Source of the DNA: Diaporthe sp. PMI_573
Taxonomy: Eukaryota; Ascomycota; Sordariomycetes; Diaporthales; Diaporthaceae
Assembly: GCA_021399435.1 (NCBI GenBank)
Contig: JAJTUP010000083.1
Span: 62,001-126,000 of the forward strand
Direction of reading: 5' to 3'
DNA: 64,000 bases
Part shown: in pieces, positions 43,036-53,316 of the stretch
How positions within the stretch are numbered: position 1 is the first letter of the stretch
Layout of the letters: every line of letters starts with the position of its first letter
Position numbers and translations under genes: made by a program
The notes under the pieces: model-generated
Told to the model about the DNA's origin: nothing
Database searches by the model: none
Seen by the model: the letters and a program-made list of their open reading frames with translations, nothing else

Positions 43036-45946
43036 ATGCCCTCCTCTACCACCAGGAATACCAGAACAGGGCGCGGAGGCGATCGATCGAGGCGGCAGGA
43101 CCCAGAGCCTCCTTATCCAGCAGTGTCTCGCACACCAAGGGACACAAGGACGAGGGGAATATCAGAAGTTCCCCTAAGTATATCCTTAAGTCCGATGAAA
43201 GGCAGAGGTGGGAATCAAACTAAAAACACGAGACAAGAAAACAGGGACGTATTAGGCATCGAAGCGTCACGTCCTACCACGACCGTCAAACGCCCTAGCA
43301 TATCCTCAAGCACGACGCTCAGCCCAAGAAAAGGCCGTGGTGGGAACCAAAAGGCAGACGGGCACAAAGATCCAGGGCTACACGTAGCATCAACCCAGAC
43401 GGCTAGGGCTATGTCTATTACAGGGTTAATCCAACCTGCCTTGCGATTAAGTCGAAGAGCACAAGAAGGGCAAGAGACAGAGGGAATTTCAACTACGCGT
43501 AGCAATCAAGTATGGGTTCGCAACCCAGCTCCCGAGCCTATTGCTAAATACGATGGTGACTCGACAACACATTTACCTATACGGAGACGGCGGGAGACGG
43601 CCACACCTCACAACACCACAGAGGCATTAGCTCTAAATGACAATACCAAGCAAAAGCTTGTACAGGAGAGGACACAGGCGGCAGACCAGCGCCATCTGCG
43701 AAGGTTAGAGGACTCCATGAACCATACCTGGTGCCGCCCCGTAGACCGAGAAACAATGCTTTCCAGGGTCAAGGAATTCCACGAAAGCATGCACGACGAT
43801 ACAACGCTCGAAACAGACCACTGCAGGATTTGCTACCAGCAGCGGGCACCAGGCGGTGTAATGGAGAGCACTTGGGCCGAGCTAGAGCCTTTATACCACG
43901 GGGTAGCTGATCAAATCCCACTGGTAGACAGAGAGCACTTCAACTGCGGCCGATGTTTTCCTCGGGATACCACGGCGAGTATCACCGTTTGTAAAGACTG
44001 CATCGAGTCTTTGAGGAAGGAAAAGCTACCATATCCCTGCCGTGTGAATAATCTCGCCCTCCCTTGTGCCCACCGCTACCCTGATGAGCTCAAGGACCTC
44101 TCCCCGCTGGAAGAGCGCCTTATAGGGATCTATATCCCTTGCGGCTGGATCACGAAGGTAACCATCGACCTTGAGAAAGGGACAAGCGGTCGGTATCGGA
44201 GGCACATCAAGGGCCACATCATGCCCGTGCCTAACGACGTCCAGGGCCTGGCGGCCAACGTCCTACCTCACCCGCTCCTGGAGGAAAGAGGGCGGATCCA
44301 CGTCTGCTTCGTCGGGCCCCGGAAACCAGCGCCTCAGCACCTCAACTTTATGCTGTCAGTCAACCCACAAAAGGTGAAGCGTGCACTCGTGTGGCTGAAG
44401 AGCCACAATGAGCACTATCAAGGCATTCACATCAGCGAGGAGAACCTGAACAGCTGGGGATGGCCCTCACCCGGTTCCGAAGTGCCAACAGAGATATACG
44501 AGCAGATGGTGGCGCAAGACTTACGCGCGGAAGACGAGATCCGGACGGGCCACTATGTCCCAGCCGCAGAGCGTGGCCGGCCTGACGAGCCTATTCGGAC
44601 CGCAGGGGAGGTCCTTACCCACCTCGAGAACAGGGAGACCGACGCTGCTCGCCTCGAGGCTGAGAGCAACACCAGGCTAGGGGCGATACACACGAGGGCA
44701 CAGGAGCCGGATAATATGGACCCTGATCAGGTTGAGGAAGAGCTCTGCGAGCTTACATCGACCGGCCTGATCAGCACAGAGATGGATGGCGAGCATACAC
44801 CAGAGGAGCGCCTCCGTATCATCCGGGCAGCCGCGGCAGATGCCGGAAGACGGACACGAGGGAGGAAGCCAGACAGTGCTAGCAAGGCAACGAGACTTGC
44901 GGGTAGCAACACTGGGTTGTATATCCTCAGCCGGAGAGGTGAAGAGCTGGCAGACTCAAACGACCCAGACTTCTTCCCCAAGACATTTCCGTGCCTGTTC
45001 CCCTCGGGCCGCGGCGGACCGAGGGTACGAGACGAGCAGGAGGAGGGCATGCAAGATACAGGCCAAGCTGGCCAAGACAATGCTCAAAGCCACAAGCAAT
45101 CAGGGTTTTACCTCAGACCATGGGCACGCACGCTGCTCCAGAGGCATGGTATGTATAGCACCGCTGACTCCTAGCTATGTAATGCTAACGCGAGGTGACT
45201 ATGAGTTAGGGGGCTACTTTGCTACTCACCCCACGTTCCCATTCATGGTATTTAATATGCTTGTGAGATCAGAGAACCGAAGGATAAGCTACAGCCGCAT
45301 GAAGAAAGCATCCTTTGGCAGGATTGAAGAGATAGTGGCAACCCTGACACCGGAGGAGGTCGAGCAGGCTGCTGCAGAGTACCAGGAGACGCGGAGCACG
45401 ACCAACGAGAGGGTGGCATACCTCATGCGGGAAGTGAGCGCATTTGGTGAGCGGCAGCATATGTCGAACGAGGAGAGGCTCTACTGCCGGAGGAAGATCA
45501 AGTCGCTCTGTCTCAAGAGAGGTATGCCATGTATCTGGTATACGATTAACCCAAATGACTTAACGAATGAGGTTAACATGAAGTTAGCTGCGTTCCGGGT
45601 GGCCGACGGAGAGGAGGCGGACGAGCTGATGGACAAGTTCCGGAAGCAGATCGGCCGTGTCCAACACGTCGTGCGGGATGCAGTCAGCTCAGCCAAGTTC
45701 TTCCACCTGGAGATGGGGCTCTTCTTTGAGCACCTCGTGGCAGTAGGAGAGGACTCCGTGTTTGGTAGGGTATCTTGTTACTTTGGGTGTGTTGAAACCA
45801 ACGAGCGTGGTGGCCTCCACCTTCACGGCCTCTTGTGGCTGGAGGCCAACGCACAGCTCCCAAGCCTGTTTGACGACCTGAGCCGGCCCGACAGCGAGGC
45901 ATACGGCCTACAAGTATGCAGCTATATTGATTCAGTATTTAGCGAG
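43036..45946 (+). pseudogene. Helitron Rep (HUH) protein, C-terminally truncated before the helicase
   Basis: Exon 1 is 43036-45148 and exon 2 is 45195-45946; the 46-nt intron (GTATGT, branch GCTAACG, acceptor GAG) keeps the frame. The long N-terminus is basic and Ser/Pro-rich. Cys pairs (CRICYQQ, CGRCFPRD, CKDCIESL) form a zinc-binding region typical of fungal Helitrons. The Helitron_like_N domain follows (FPCLFPSGRGGPR, GGYFATHPTFPFMVFNMLVR, CIWYTINPNDLTNEVNMKLA). The Rep HUH motif is ERGGLHLHGLLWL at about 45808-45845. A splice donor (GTAAGA) at 45947 starts another intron, but no Tyr motif or Pif1-like helicase exon follows. All 955 codons present are open. Confidence 0.82.
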
Positions 45947-46054
45947 GTAAGAGTATATAGATTAGTGTGAGAGCCATAACATGATAACTAACAGAATAAC
46001 AGAATAAAAAAATATTAACACGTTATACAGAACAAGCAACAGAATAACGGAACA

Positions 46055-47007
46055 AGTTGCCCATGTATGATTGCTGCTTGCCCCACCAACCGCTCCGAAG
46101 GGACTGGCAGAAATCGCAGTACCGCCGGAGGAGAATGGATTTGGCTTCGCGCCGAGCTGTGAAGGCTGACCAAATCCATCAGATGGCGCAGGTTGTGACG
46201 GCTGCGCAGGCTGACCAAAGCTAGGGGCACCGAAGGGATTCGCCGGCTGGCCCAGTGCTGAGGGCTGGCCGAAGCCACTTCCCGCGTTCTGTCCGAGACC
46301 AGAGGGCTTGCCGAACGTACTGCCGCCACCCAAGGTCGACGGCTGGCCAAAGGCACTTCCTCCGCCGAGAGCCGACGGTCGACCAAACGCGCTGCCACCA
46401 CTACCCAAAGCTGATGGCTGGCTGAATCCTACAGTTGGGGCTGGCGCAGCGGGCTGTCCGAATGGGGAGCTGCCACTGGCACCACCAGCGGCGGCGCTGA
46501 AGGGATTTGCATTCTGTCCAAGAGCGGAAGGCTGACCAAAGGCGCTACCTGTTGACGGGGCGGAGAAGGCATTGGCAGGCTGACTCGGCCGGATACCAAC
46601 GGGTCGCTTGCCGACTGCGAATTCGCCAGTGCTGGGCGACGAGTTCGCCTGGCATACATCGTGGCGGTTTGGGTGGTTGTTCTGCGACTGTAGGACGAAG
46701 TCGATAGCTCCGTCAAGGTTTCCCAGCGCGCTTTGAATCTTGGACTGCGCTTGGCCCCAGAGGCCCTGGATCTCGTTCAGCTAGGAGGCGCATCAGCACA
46801 CTTTCCGGGGTTCTTTCTTCAGCGGGAGGAATAAAAAGCAGCGAGACCTACCGCGCCCTGCGCATTGCCAGATGCCTCTCCCATCATATCTTCGTTTATA
46901 CAATCAAGTCTTGATGCAGCAAACGACTGAGCAGTATTAGCTCGTGTATCATCTGCATTAAAGCTGCCAGCTTTGGAGATAGGGTTGATGTTCTCAGTAG
47001 ATGCCAT
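46055..47007 (-). pseudogene. Nup42/Amo1-like FG nucleoporin fragment
   Basis: Exon 1 is 47007-46852 (ends MMGEASGNAQGA). A 71-nt intron follows (GTAGGT...CTCCTAG). Exon 2 starts LNEIQGLWGQAQSKIQSALG, with LDGAIDFVLQSQNNHPNRHD, the conserved helical region of fungal Nup42-type nucleoporins. About ten FG repeats follow (SAFGQPS, GFGQPS and NPFGAPS types). The N-terminal CCCH zinc finger and preceding helices are not seen upstream of 47007. The C-terminus runs out near 46055 into AT-rich sequence following the Helitron. Intact genes encode an mRNA-export nucleoporin at the cytoplasmic side of the pore; this is a partial copy, possibly captured by the Helitron. Confidence 0.7.
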
Positions 47008-47584
47008 TATGATGGTTAGATATTGTACATAGCCGTGACGGAAAATTCAAAGCGCGACCGTTCAAGCTTTTATAGTTACCGAAATGTACAAAGATCCAAA
47101 TCTTTAATTTGTGTTCAAAGAAAGCCGAAGGAAAAAATAGTAATTTTGCAGCGTGCTTTTTTTCTCGTCACACGCGGAGTTCCCAGTTCCAGGTTCCAGA
47201 TTCAGTATTCCTTATTTAAGACACGTCTTGATTCTTTCGCTCCACAAAGCAATTTGAGCACTGCATTCTGTTGTGACCAACTGTTTCGCACAGTACTTCT
47301 GATGTTATTTACCTACAAATTGACAGGTACTTTGTGTCAGATAAAGCCGCGATATCTCTAGAGTTGCAAAGTTTATCCGGGTCTTTTGTAGGCACTGCTT
47401 TATTGGTCCTGTAGGTTTCAGGAATAACTTTCCTCTTTCAAAGATTTGAGTACCAGGTTTGAGGAAGGAGACATCTGCAGCTACTCAAGTTTCAGCTTTC
47501 GTATTCCTAGTTTAAGACAAAAGTCTGGAATATAAATATGGGAGCAGATGTTCTTGATCGACAGCAGAGTCCGAGGATCTCCTA
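47008..47584. other. AT-rich spacer, no gene
   Basis: AT-rich, with two CCTTATTTAAGACACGTC / GTTTAAGACAAAAGTC-like stretches about 300 bp apart (near 47210 and 47510). Nothing is coding. Confidence 0.35.
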
Positions 47585-47880
47585 ATGACCAAATCCCATG
47601 AAGAACTTACAGCCCATGACATGAAAACGATTCTCAAGAGAGAAAAGATTCCGTTCGACTCAAGGGCGAGAAAGACGAAATACTTGGTGTTTTAGAACAG
47701 CACAAGCTACAGGGGGTATTAAAAGAGAATCTACCACTTCCAAGAATTCCCCTGGATCAAATTCCCACGCCACCAGACCATGGAGCAGACCTGGTTGACC
47801 TTATCAAGCAAGAGAATCAGGCCGAGGGACTGGGCATGAAAGACAAAAGGAGGGTACGACAGACGGTTATATCTACCTAA
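47585..47880 (+). pseudogene. small SAP/HeH-like protein, frameshifted
   Basis: From ATG 47585 the frame reads HEELTAHDMKTILKREKIPF and soon stops. After a one-base shift near 47662 another frame continues KDEILGVLEQHKLQGVLKEN...LVDLIKQENQAEGLG to a stop at 47878-47880. Together these resemble a helix-extension-helix (SAP/LEM-like) DNA-binding motif followed by a short charged tail. The family guess is weak, and the gene is broken as it stands. Confidence 0.35.
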
Positions 47881-47959
47881 CAGACAGCCCTGACCCAAGA
47901 AGCACTTACCCCAAAGATCTTTGCTCATCAACTAGAACGGGAATACTACTGGCCACAGC

Positions 47960-48770
47960 AGCCACGAAAGCATACAACTACCAAACATACAGCCACCAAA
48001 CCAAACAAACACCCACCAAGCCTGTAGCCACCAAACAAACTGTCACTAAACAAATTGTCATTAAACAAACTGCCACTAAACAAACTGCCACTAAACACAC
48101 TAGACAAATTGTCATTAAACAAACTGCCACTAAACAAACTGCCACCAAGCAAACTGCCATCAAACAAACTATCATCAAACAAACTGCCACCAAACAAACT
48201 ATCATCAAACAAACTGAACTGCCACGAAAGCATACAGCTACCAAACACACTAAACAAACTGCCATTAAACAAACTGCCACCAAGCAAACTGCCATCAAAC
48301 AAACTGCCACCAAACAAACTGCCACCAAACAAACTCCCATTAAATAAACTGCCAAAAAACAAACTATCATCAAACAAACTGCCACCAAACAAACTATCAT
48401 CAAACAAACTGTCATTAAACAAACTGCCATCAAACAAACTGCCACGAAAGCATACAGCTACCAAACATATGTCATTAAACAAACTGCCACCAAACAAACT
48501 GCCACCAAACACACTAAACAAACTGCCATTAAACAAACTTCCACCAAGCAAACTGCCACCAAGCAAACTGCCATTAAACAAACTGCTATTAAACAAACTA
48601 CCACCAAACAAACTACCAAACATATGGCATTAATCAAACTGCCACCAAACAAACTATCATTAAACAAACTGCAACCAAGCAAACTGCCATCAAACAAACT
48701 ATGTTGGTTCGTAACAACAGCGACCAAACATACAGCCACTGAACACACAGCCACCAGGCTGTTGCGGCCC
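47960..48770. repeat. 15-bp minisatellite block 1 (ACCAAACAAACTGCC-type units)
   Basis: About fifty degenerate copies of a 15-bp unit AAACAAACTGCCACC and variants (..ATCATC, ..GTCATT) run in tandem. Because 15 is divisible by three, several frames are open on both strands and give pentapeptide repeats (NKLPP on plus, GSLFG/AVCLV on minus). I regard these as by-products of the repeat, not as proven genes. Confidence 0.9.
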
Positions 48771-48775
48771 ACGGG

Positions 48776-49090
48776 TTTAGGCGTAAGCTACGGTTTTTTG
48801 AGCTACGGCGCAGTGGCACCTTCTACCACGGGTCGTTAGAGCTGTATGTTTGGTGGCTCCATGTTTGGTGGCTATAGGTTTAATGGTTGTCTGTTTGCTG
48901 GCTAATTTTAGGCGTAAGCTACGGTTGGAAGGATATTCGGGAAGTTCGAATATCAGCTGATTTTTTTTTAATATCAGCTGATTTTTTGAGCTGTGGCGCA
49001 ATGGCACCTTCCACCACGGGTCGTTAGAGCTGTATGTTTGGTGGTTCCATGTTTGGTGGCTATAGCTTTGATGGCTGTATGTTTGGTGGC
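48776..49090. repeat. pair of diverged direct repeats between the minisatellite blocks
   Basis: 48776-48892 and 48907-49080 share TTTAGGCGTAAGCTACGGTT, TTTTGAGCT and CACGGGTCGTTAGAGCTGTA in the same order. The second copy carries an extra 50-60 bp that includes AATATCAGCTGATTTTTTT twice. The pair links the two oppositely oriented minisatellite arrays. Confidence 0.75.
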
Positions 49091-49395
49091 TAAGTGGCTG
49101 TATATTCCGTGGCTGTACGTTTGGTGGCTATAGATTTGGTGACTATAGATTTGGTGACAGTATGTTCAGTGGTTGTATATTCCGTGGCTGTACGTTTGAT
49201 GGCTGTATGTTTGGTGGCCATATGTTTGGTGGCTGTATGTTTGGTGGCTGTATGTTTGGTGGCTGTATGTTTGGTGGCTGTATGTTTGGTGGCTGTATGT
49301 TTGGTGGCTGTATGTTTGGTGGCTGTATGTTTGGTGGCTGTATGTTTGGTGGCTGTATGTTTGGTGGCTGTATGTTTTGGTGGCTGTATGGCACC
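49081..49395. repeat. 15-bp minisatellite block 2 (GGCTGTATGTTTGGT), inverted relative to block 1
   Basis: About twenty tandem copies, with a nearly perfect homogeneous run from about 49216 to 49370. The unit's complement (ACCAAACATACAGCC) is a variant of the block 1 unit, so the two blocks form inverted arrays about 310 bp apart. Homogeneity suggests recent expansion by slippage or unequal exchange. Confidence 0.92.
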
Positions 49396-49402
49396 AGGGT
49401 GA

Positions 49403-49750
49403 CTATTGGCCCAGATTACCTAGCCGTCTGCGGTAGGCCCTCTTTAGGGAGGAAAAGACTCCGAGATTGAGAGGTTGAAGGACGTGAGAGGAATGAGGAG
49501 GCAAATAGAGCAATAGTGTATTACTCTGAAAGCACTGCCACATAAATTCCGTTGTTGTATGGCTTCCGTGGCCGTCCATAATGAGTAGTCGCTTCTCGGA
49601 GGGACCGGCTGGGAAATGGAATGGATTTCTCCACCAGTTGGGCTTGGAAGATGTGGAAACAAGACATGGAGAGAGGATCCTACGGGACGACCCCATGAGG
49701 AACACCGAGTTTGGAGATAAGCCTTCAACGGCAAAATAGGTCAGGTTCAA
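49403..49750 (-). pseudogene. pogo/Fot1 DDE_1 transposase fragment
   Basis: The minus frame reads EKRLLIMDGHGSHTTTEFMW and LLLYLPPHSSHVLQPLNLGV then FSSLKRAYRRRL. These are the second catalytic Asp motif and the QPLD region, with the third Asp changed to Asn. Only this central part remains; it butts against the minisatellite. Confidence 0.82.
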
Positions 49751-49935
49751 CAGCGACCAATATGTGACGTTTGACGCAGGAAAATTGGAACTTCGGATAC
49801 AACGGGGTCAGAGGCTTATTAGTTTCCGCGAAATTGTTTTACGTCAATAAACTTCTTATTAGAAGTGCTCGATATGCTCAAAGAGAAGGGCCGGCTAATG
49901 AAGAGTAGATTGGCTACGTATATATCAGGCTTTCA

Positions 49936-50367
49936 TTGTATGCCACTGGTGCAACCATAATTGACGAGACTGGCGACTCCGAAATCTCGCGGATTACTGT
50001 CTCTTGCCATCGCCCCTTTCGTCACTTTCCCGGGAGCTACTTCTATATCTTCCCGCCGGGGTCGGTCTTTCACTATAGCTTGTTGACCAGTTACCCAATG
50101 GCGGCGCTCTGGTACGAGCCTGACTTTGAGGGAGAGGGCAGCACGGTCACGTTTCTGGTCCTGCATAGTGGCCCTCTCAGATCGCTTCGCTTTAAAAGGG
50201 GCGAGAGGCTACTTATGGACGGCCTATACGGCCAAGATCTGAATCTTGAATCCTTCGAAAGCGTGATGCTCGCAGCACATGGGGCTGGAATCGTGGGTGT
50301 TCTCTCTATCGCCCGGACCCTCTGGGAATGCCGGCACGATAACGTCCTCTGCAGGGTGAATATTTAG
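49936..50367 (+). pseudogene. ferric reductase (FRE/NOX family) C-terminal fragment
   Basis: The 143-codon frame contains RITVSCHRPFRHFPGSYFYI then FPPGS (FAD-binding region, with the usual 'PG.Y..I' shape) and MAALWYEPD. LLMDGLYGQDLNLESFESVM then LAAHGAGIVGVLSIARTL, with a glycine-rich G-A-G-I-x-G motif, is the NAD(P)H-binding part of ferric-chelate reductases. The membrane haem domain and the C-terminus are absent. It is an isolated exon-like remnant. Confidence 0.7.
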
Positions 50368-51599
50368 ACAGCAAAATGAGAAGGCTAGTGGAGATCCCGC
50401 TACTACTCTTGGTCATCCAGATGTTGAGAGAATCCGCAAGTATATTAGCAGGGGTTCCGCCGGCCTCAACACGTAAGACATCAAAGAGCGTAACTGCGTT
50501 TTAGCCGTCTTTGGATCTCCGGCGGTTAATCGCATCCGTAAGAATACAAGGCGCAGCGGCGGCCGACCTGAAAGCCGGCAACACGAGGAAGCGAGCAAGG
50601 CCCAACGCCTCCTACAGGTTACAGTTCCCGATCCTTAACACATCTTAAACTCTCTGGAATGTTTATTCTCCTTTCAGAAACCAGTTTATTCCCTCCATAC
50701 TTTTACAACAGCCACGCCTTTTAACAACTACCTACTATCACTATATCCGGATCCAGACTACTTCAGCTCAACGAATCCTTGGTCAGCACGGGATCCTGCA
50801 TTACCGATCCAGGAATGGTACATGCTAAAGTTTGAAATAAAGTTCCGCCTTGCGCACATCCTAGTTGAGGATCAAACCAAGGGAAATCCCATCTTCTACA
50901 GGCTTGCCTAGATGGACTATCCCATGCACTTAAGGCAACAGGCCCAGATAACGCAGGCGCTATCAGATGTCTCATCTACATAATTCTGACTGCACTTGAG
51001 ACCGCCATAAGTTTGAATTCTTCAAGCATCATCTTTCGGCTCTTTGGTCAGCTCAACACTACCCCCTTACTGCGAACGCTGCTATCCAAATATATAATAG
51101 CCATAATAGCCTCCTGGATCTGCTCCGGCAAGCAAGGCAGGTCATCCCTACAGGTCATTTAGGAGGTTATAGATTTCATCCCATCTTCTATCTGAACCTA
51201 TATGTTGTAGCCAAAATTCTTCCGCACGATCCCTCAAGATATGGGGAATATAGCGTGATATTATAGTCAATTATCCATAAGATCAACTGCCATCATCACC
51301 GCCTCGAGCCCCTTCGCTACCAACATGTTGACTCTATTCACACAATCTTCATACCCAAGAGGCACTCCTACCTACACGACCATGCCACCGGCTGAGAAGA
51401 ATAGGGATTTCAAGACAACGTGGATGCTAACAGCGGAGAGGGGAATAAAGATGAAGGAAAATTGTGGGACAGACGGGACCAAGGCCTAGAACCCCTTTTA
51501 TGGTAGAGCGGGGCCTAACGTAAGCAGCGCACGGTCCATACCGTTCCCTGTCTCGCTGATTTGCCGCACCTCCTTCACGCACGCCGCCTTCGCCTCGTC
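50368..51599. other. no certain gene; degraded repeat-like sequence
   Basis: The plus strand near 50920-51000 reads SHALKATGPDNAGAIRCLIY, faintly like the 'KAPGPD' region of non-LTR reverse transcriptases, but no other RT motif is found. From about 51430 the sequence may be the outer part of the pogo relic that follows. Confidence 0.35.
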
Positions 51600-51785
51600 G
51601 ACGACGGCGCCGCAACCACGATGGTCAACCTCGCTTCTGATGGTGTTTCTGACTCTTCTGACCTATCGCTATCTTCTGGCACCACGCCAGCTTCAATTTA
51701 AGCCAGCTTCAATTTGAGCCAGCTTCAATTTGAGCCCTCCGAATAGCCTCAATGTCGGCGAAACGCTCATTCGGATCGACATAAA
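51600..51785 (-). pseudogene. pogo transposase 2-family C-terminal relic with 16-bp triplication
   Basis: This matches 36740-36890, the C-terminus of pogo transposase 2 (FADIEAIRRAQIEAG on minus, then SEDSE...). Inside, GCCAGCTTCAATTTRA is repeated three times (51686-51733), which shifts the frame. Nothing else of the transposase remains. Confidence 0.75.
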
Positions 51786-52626
51786 AACGAGCTCCCCAAG
51801 CTCAACTCCTACAGATTACAAGACCAGTCAACTTCCTCTAATCGATTGGCCTGCTCGGATCCGTGACAGTTATGAGCCCGGCTTTGACTGATATTCCCTG
51901 AAACACGATCATCTTGAGCACTTCTCTCGTCGATTAGCAGCTCGTTTTCTCGAGACGCAGCAAGAGTGGGCAAAAAACTGTGCCGCAGGGCGTGACAACT
52001 GCTTTGCCCCTCCACACAAGTAGCAATGACAGAAAACGCTGCTCTTGATTTCATAGCGCTTGATATTACACTTATTGCTGTCACTATGTGACGTCAATAA
52101 GTATTGCCACCCCAGTCAAGGTGGTGTCATGAACGCCCCGAGTTCTGTACCCTATCCAATAGGATTGTGCGGGGCCAACGTAGCAGTGCATTAGGCCCGC
52201 GTCAAGGTGCCCTGGTCCGCGTGCTGAACATTGTCAAAATTAGGCGGGTGTGCTAATGGACGCAGGCCTTGTCATCATGGCTGATCAACCATGATCAAAC
52301 ACTGGTGGGTGCTAGAGGTGGGACCGCCGGGTTAGAAATAAGGTCGCGAACGACGAAAATGTGAGTATTGAGGCAGTTCCCTGGCCTTCCACCATACGCC
52401 ACAATAACTGCATCCTCAGCCAAGATTTTCTGTATTGATCCTAGTCAAAGTCCTGGCCCAAATTCCAAATCGACATTAAAGCCTCAAATGTCCCCAGAAG
52501 CGAATCCTTGTGGTGTTCTGTATTGAAGCCTAACCCAACCAAGTCCAAGTCAGGTCAGAGGACTTTCTTAATGCTTGAGGGCTTGCTGACTCAAACAGGG
52601 ACCAAATCGCTGCGGACCAACAAGAA
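51786..52626. other. no recognisable gene
   Basis: Mixed short frames, with no motif, repeat or splice pattern that I can support. It precedes the TPR fragment. Confidence 0.35.
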
Positions 52627-53316
52627 ATGGGACCTTCGCTGGCTGAGCCTCCTAGAAACCATGCCGGGAGCCGTCACATTGGCCAAAACACCGATGCAGA
52701 GAATGCTGACGACACTCCGAGCGGTATGGACAAGCCGTCGGCTTCGTTCATGAACCAGGGCTGGTGGAAAGAAGAGAAAGAGATGTTGTTTCGAGCTGTG
52801 GAGATGAGGACGAATTCACTGGGCTCGGAACACGACAATACACTCACCAGCATGAACGAGGTTGTAGAATTGCTCGATAAGCAGGGGAGATACAAGGAAG
52901 CAGAGGAGATGCAGTTGCAGATACTCGATGCAAGGGAGAAAGCTCTGGTTCAAGCGAACCTCGACACACTCGGCGCTATGGACAACCTTGGAACTGTGCT
53001 GCAACACGCAAAGAAATACGAAGATGCCGAAACATTGCATCGGCAGACGCTGGAACTAAGGGAGAAATGGCTAGGAAAGTGTCATTTGGACACAGTCGGC
53101 AGCATGAACAACCTCATAGACGTGCTTCTACTGGAGGGGAGATACGAAGAGGCCAAAGTGCAGATGCGTCAACTACAGCTCGAATCTACGGATAAATTGC
53201 TGGGAAGAGAGGATCCCGACATTCTCGGGAGAGACGTTAGGTTGGACAGCACCAAAAAGGAGAGTGATATGGGATCGCCGTGGAGGGAACGGAGGGGTAG
53301 GCTATGGATGGGCTGA
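52627..53316 (+). pseudogene. TPR (kinesin-light-chain-like) fragment of an NLR-type protein
   Basis: The frame contains three to four tandem 42-residue TPR_12-type repeats: NTLTSMNEVVELLDKQGRYK, EAEEMQLQILDAREKAL, DTLGAMDNLGTVLQHAKKYE and DTVGSMNNLIDVLLLEGRYE. This is the C-terminal repeat array of fungal NB-ARC-TPR proteins. No nucleotide-binding domain is present upstream, and the start is unclear. It ends at a stop (53314-53316). Confidence 0.7.

Larger units (their letters stand above)
41340..46050 (+). mobile_element. Helitron, 3'-truncated, with divergent companion gene
   Basis: A Helitron_like_N/Rep gene on plus (from 43036) and an apparently intact minus-strand gene (42619-41348) diverge from a shared 416-bp spacer. 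The Rep reading frame ends at the splice donor at 45946. Beyond the following intron-like sequence an unrelated nucleoporin fragment begins, so the helicase half and the 3' hairpin/CTRR end are lost. The 5' end could not be placed. Including the companion gene in the element is inferred from synteny within this window only. Confidence 0.65.

Noticed and set aside
47946..48633. Long open frames on both strands in the minisatellite (GSLF/NKLPP/AVCLV pentapeptides)
   Set aside because: Open frames follow automatically from a 15-bp unit without stops. There are no flanking start context, splice sites or non-repeat domains, so I do not call pentapeptide-repeat proteins.
47960..49395. CRISPR array
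   Set aside because: Units are contiguous 15-mers without spacers, and the organism is a fungus.
49094..49402. AVCLV / GGCMF repeat proteins in block 2
   Set aside because: Same reason: frames are products of the tandem 15-bp unit.
50920..51000. Non-LTR retrotransposon reverse transcriptase (KATGPDNAG)
   Set aside because: Only one weak motif; no FADD-type catalytic box or endonuclease nearby.
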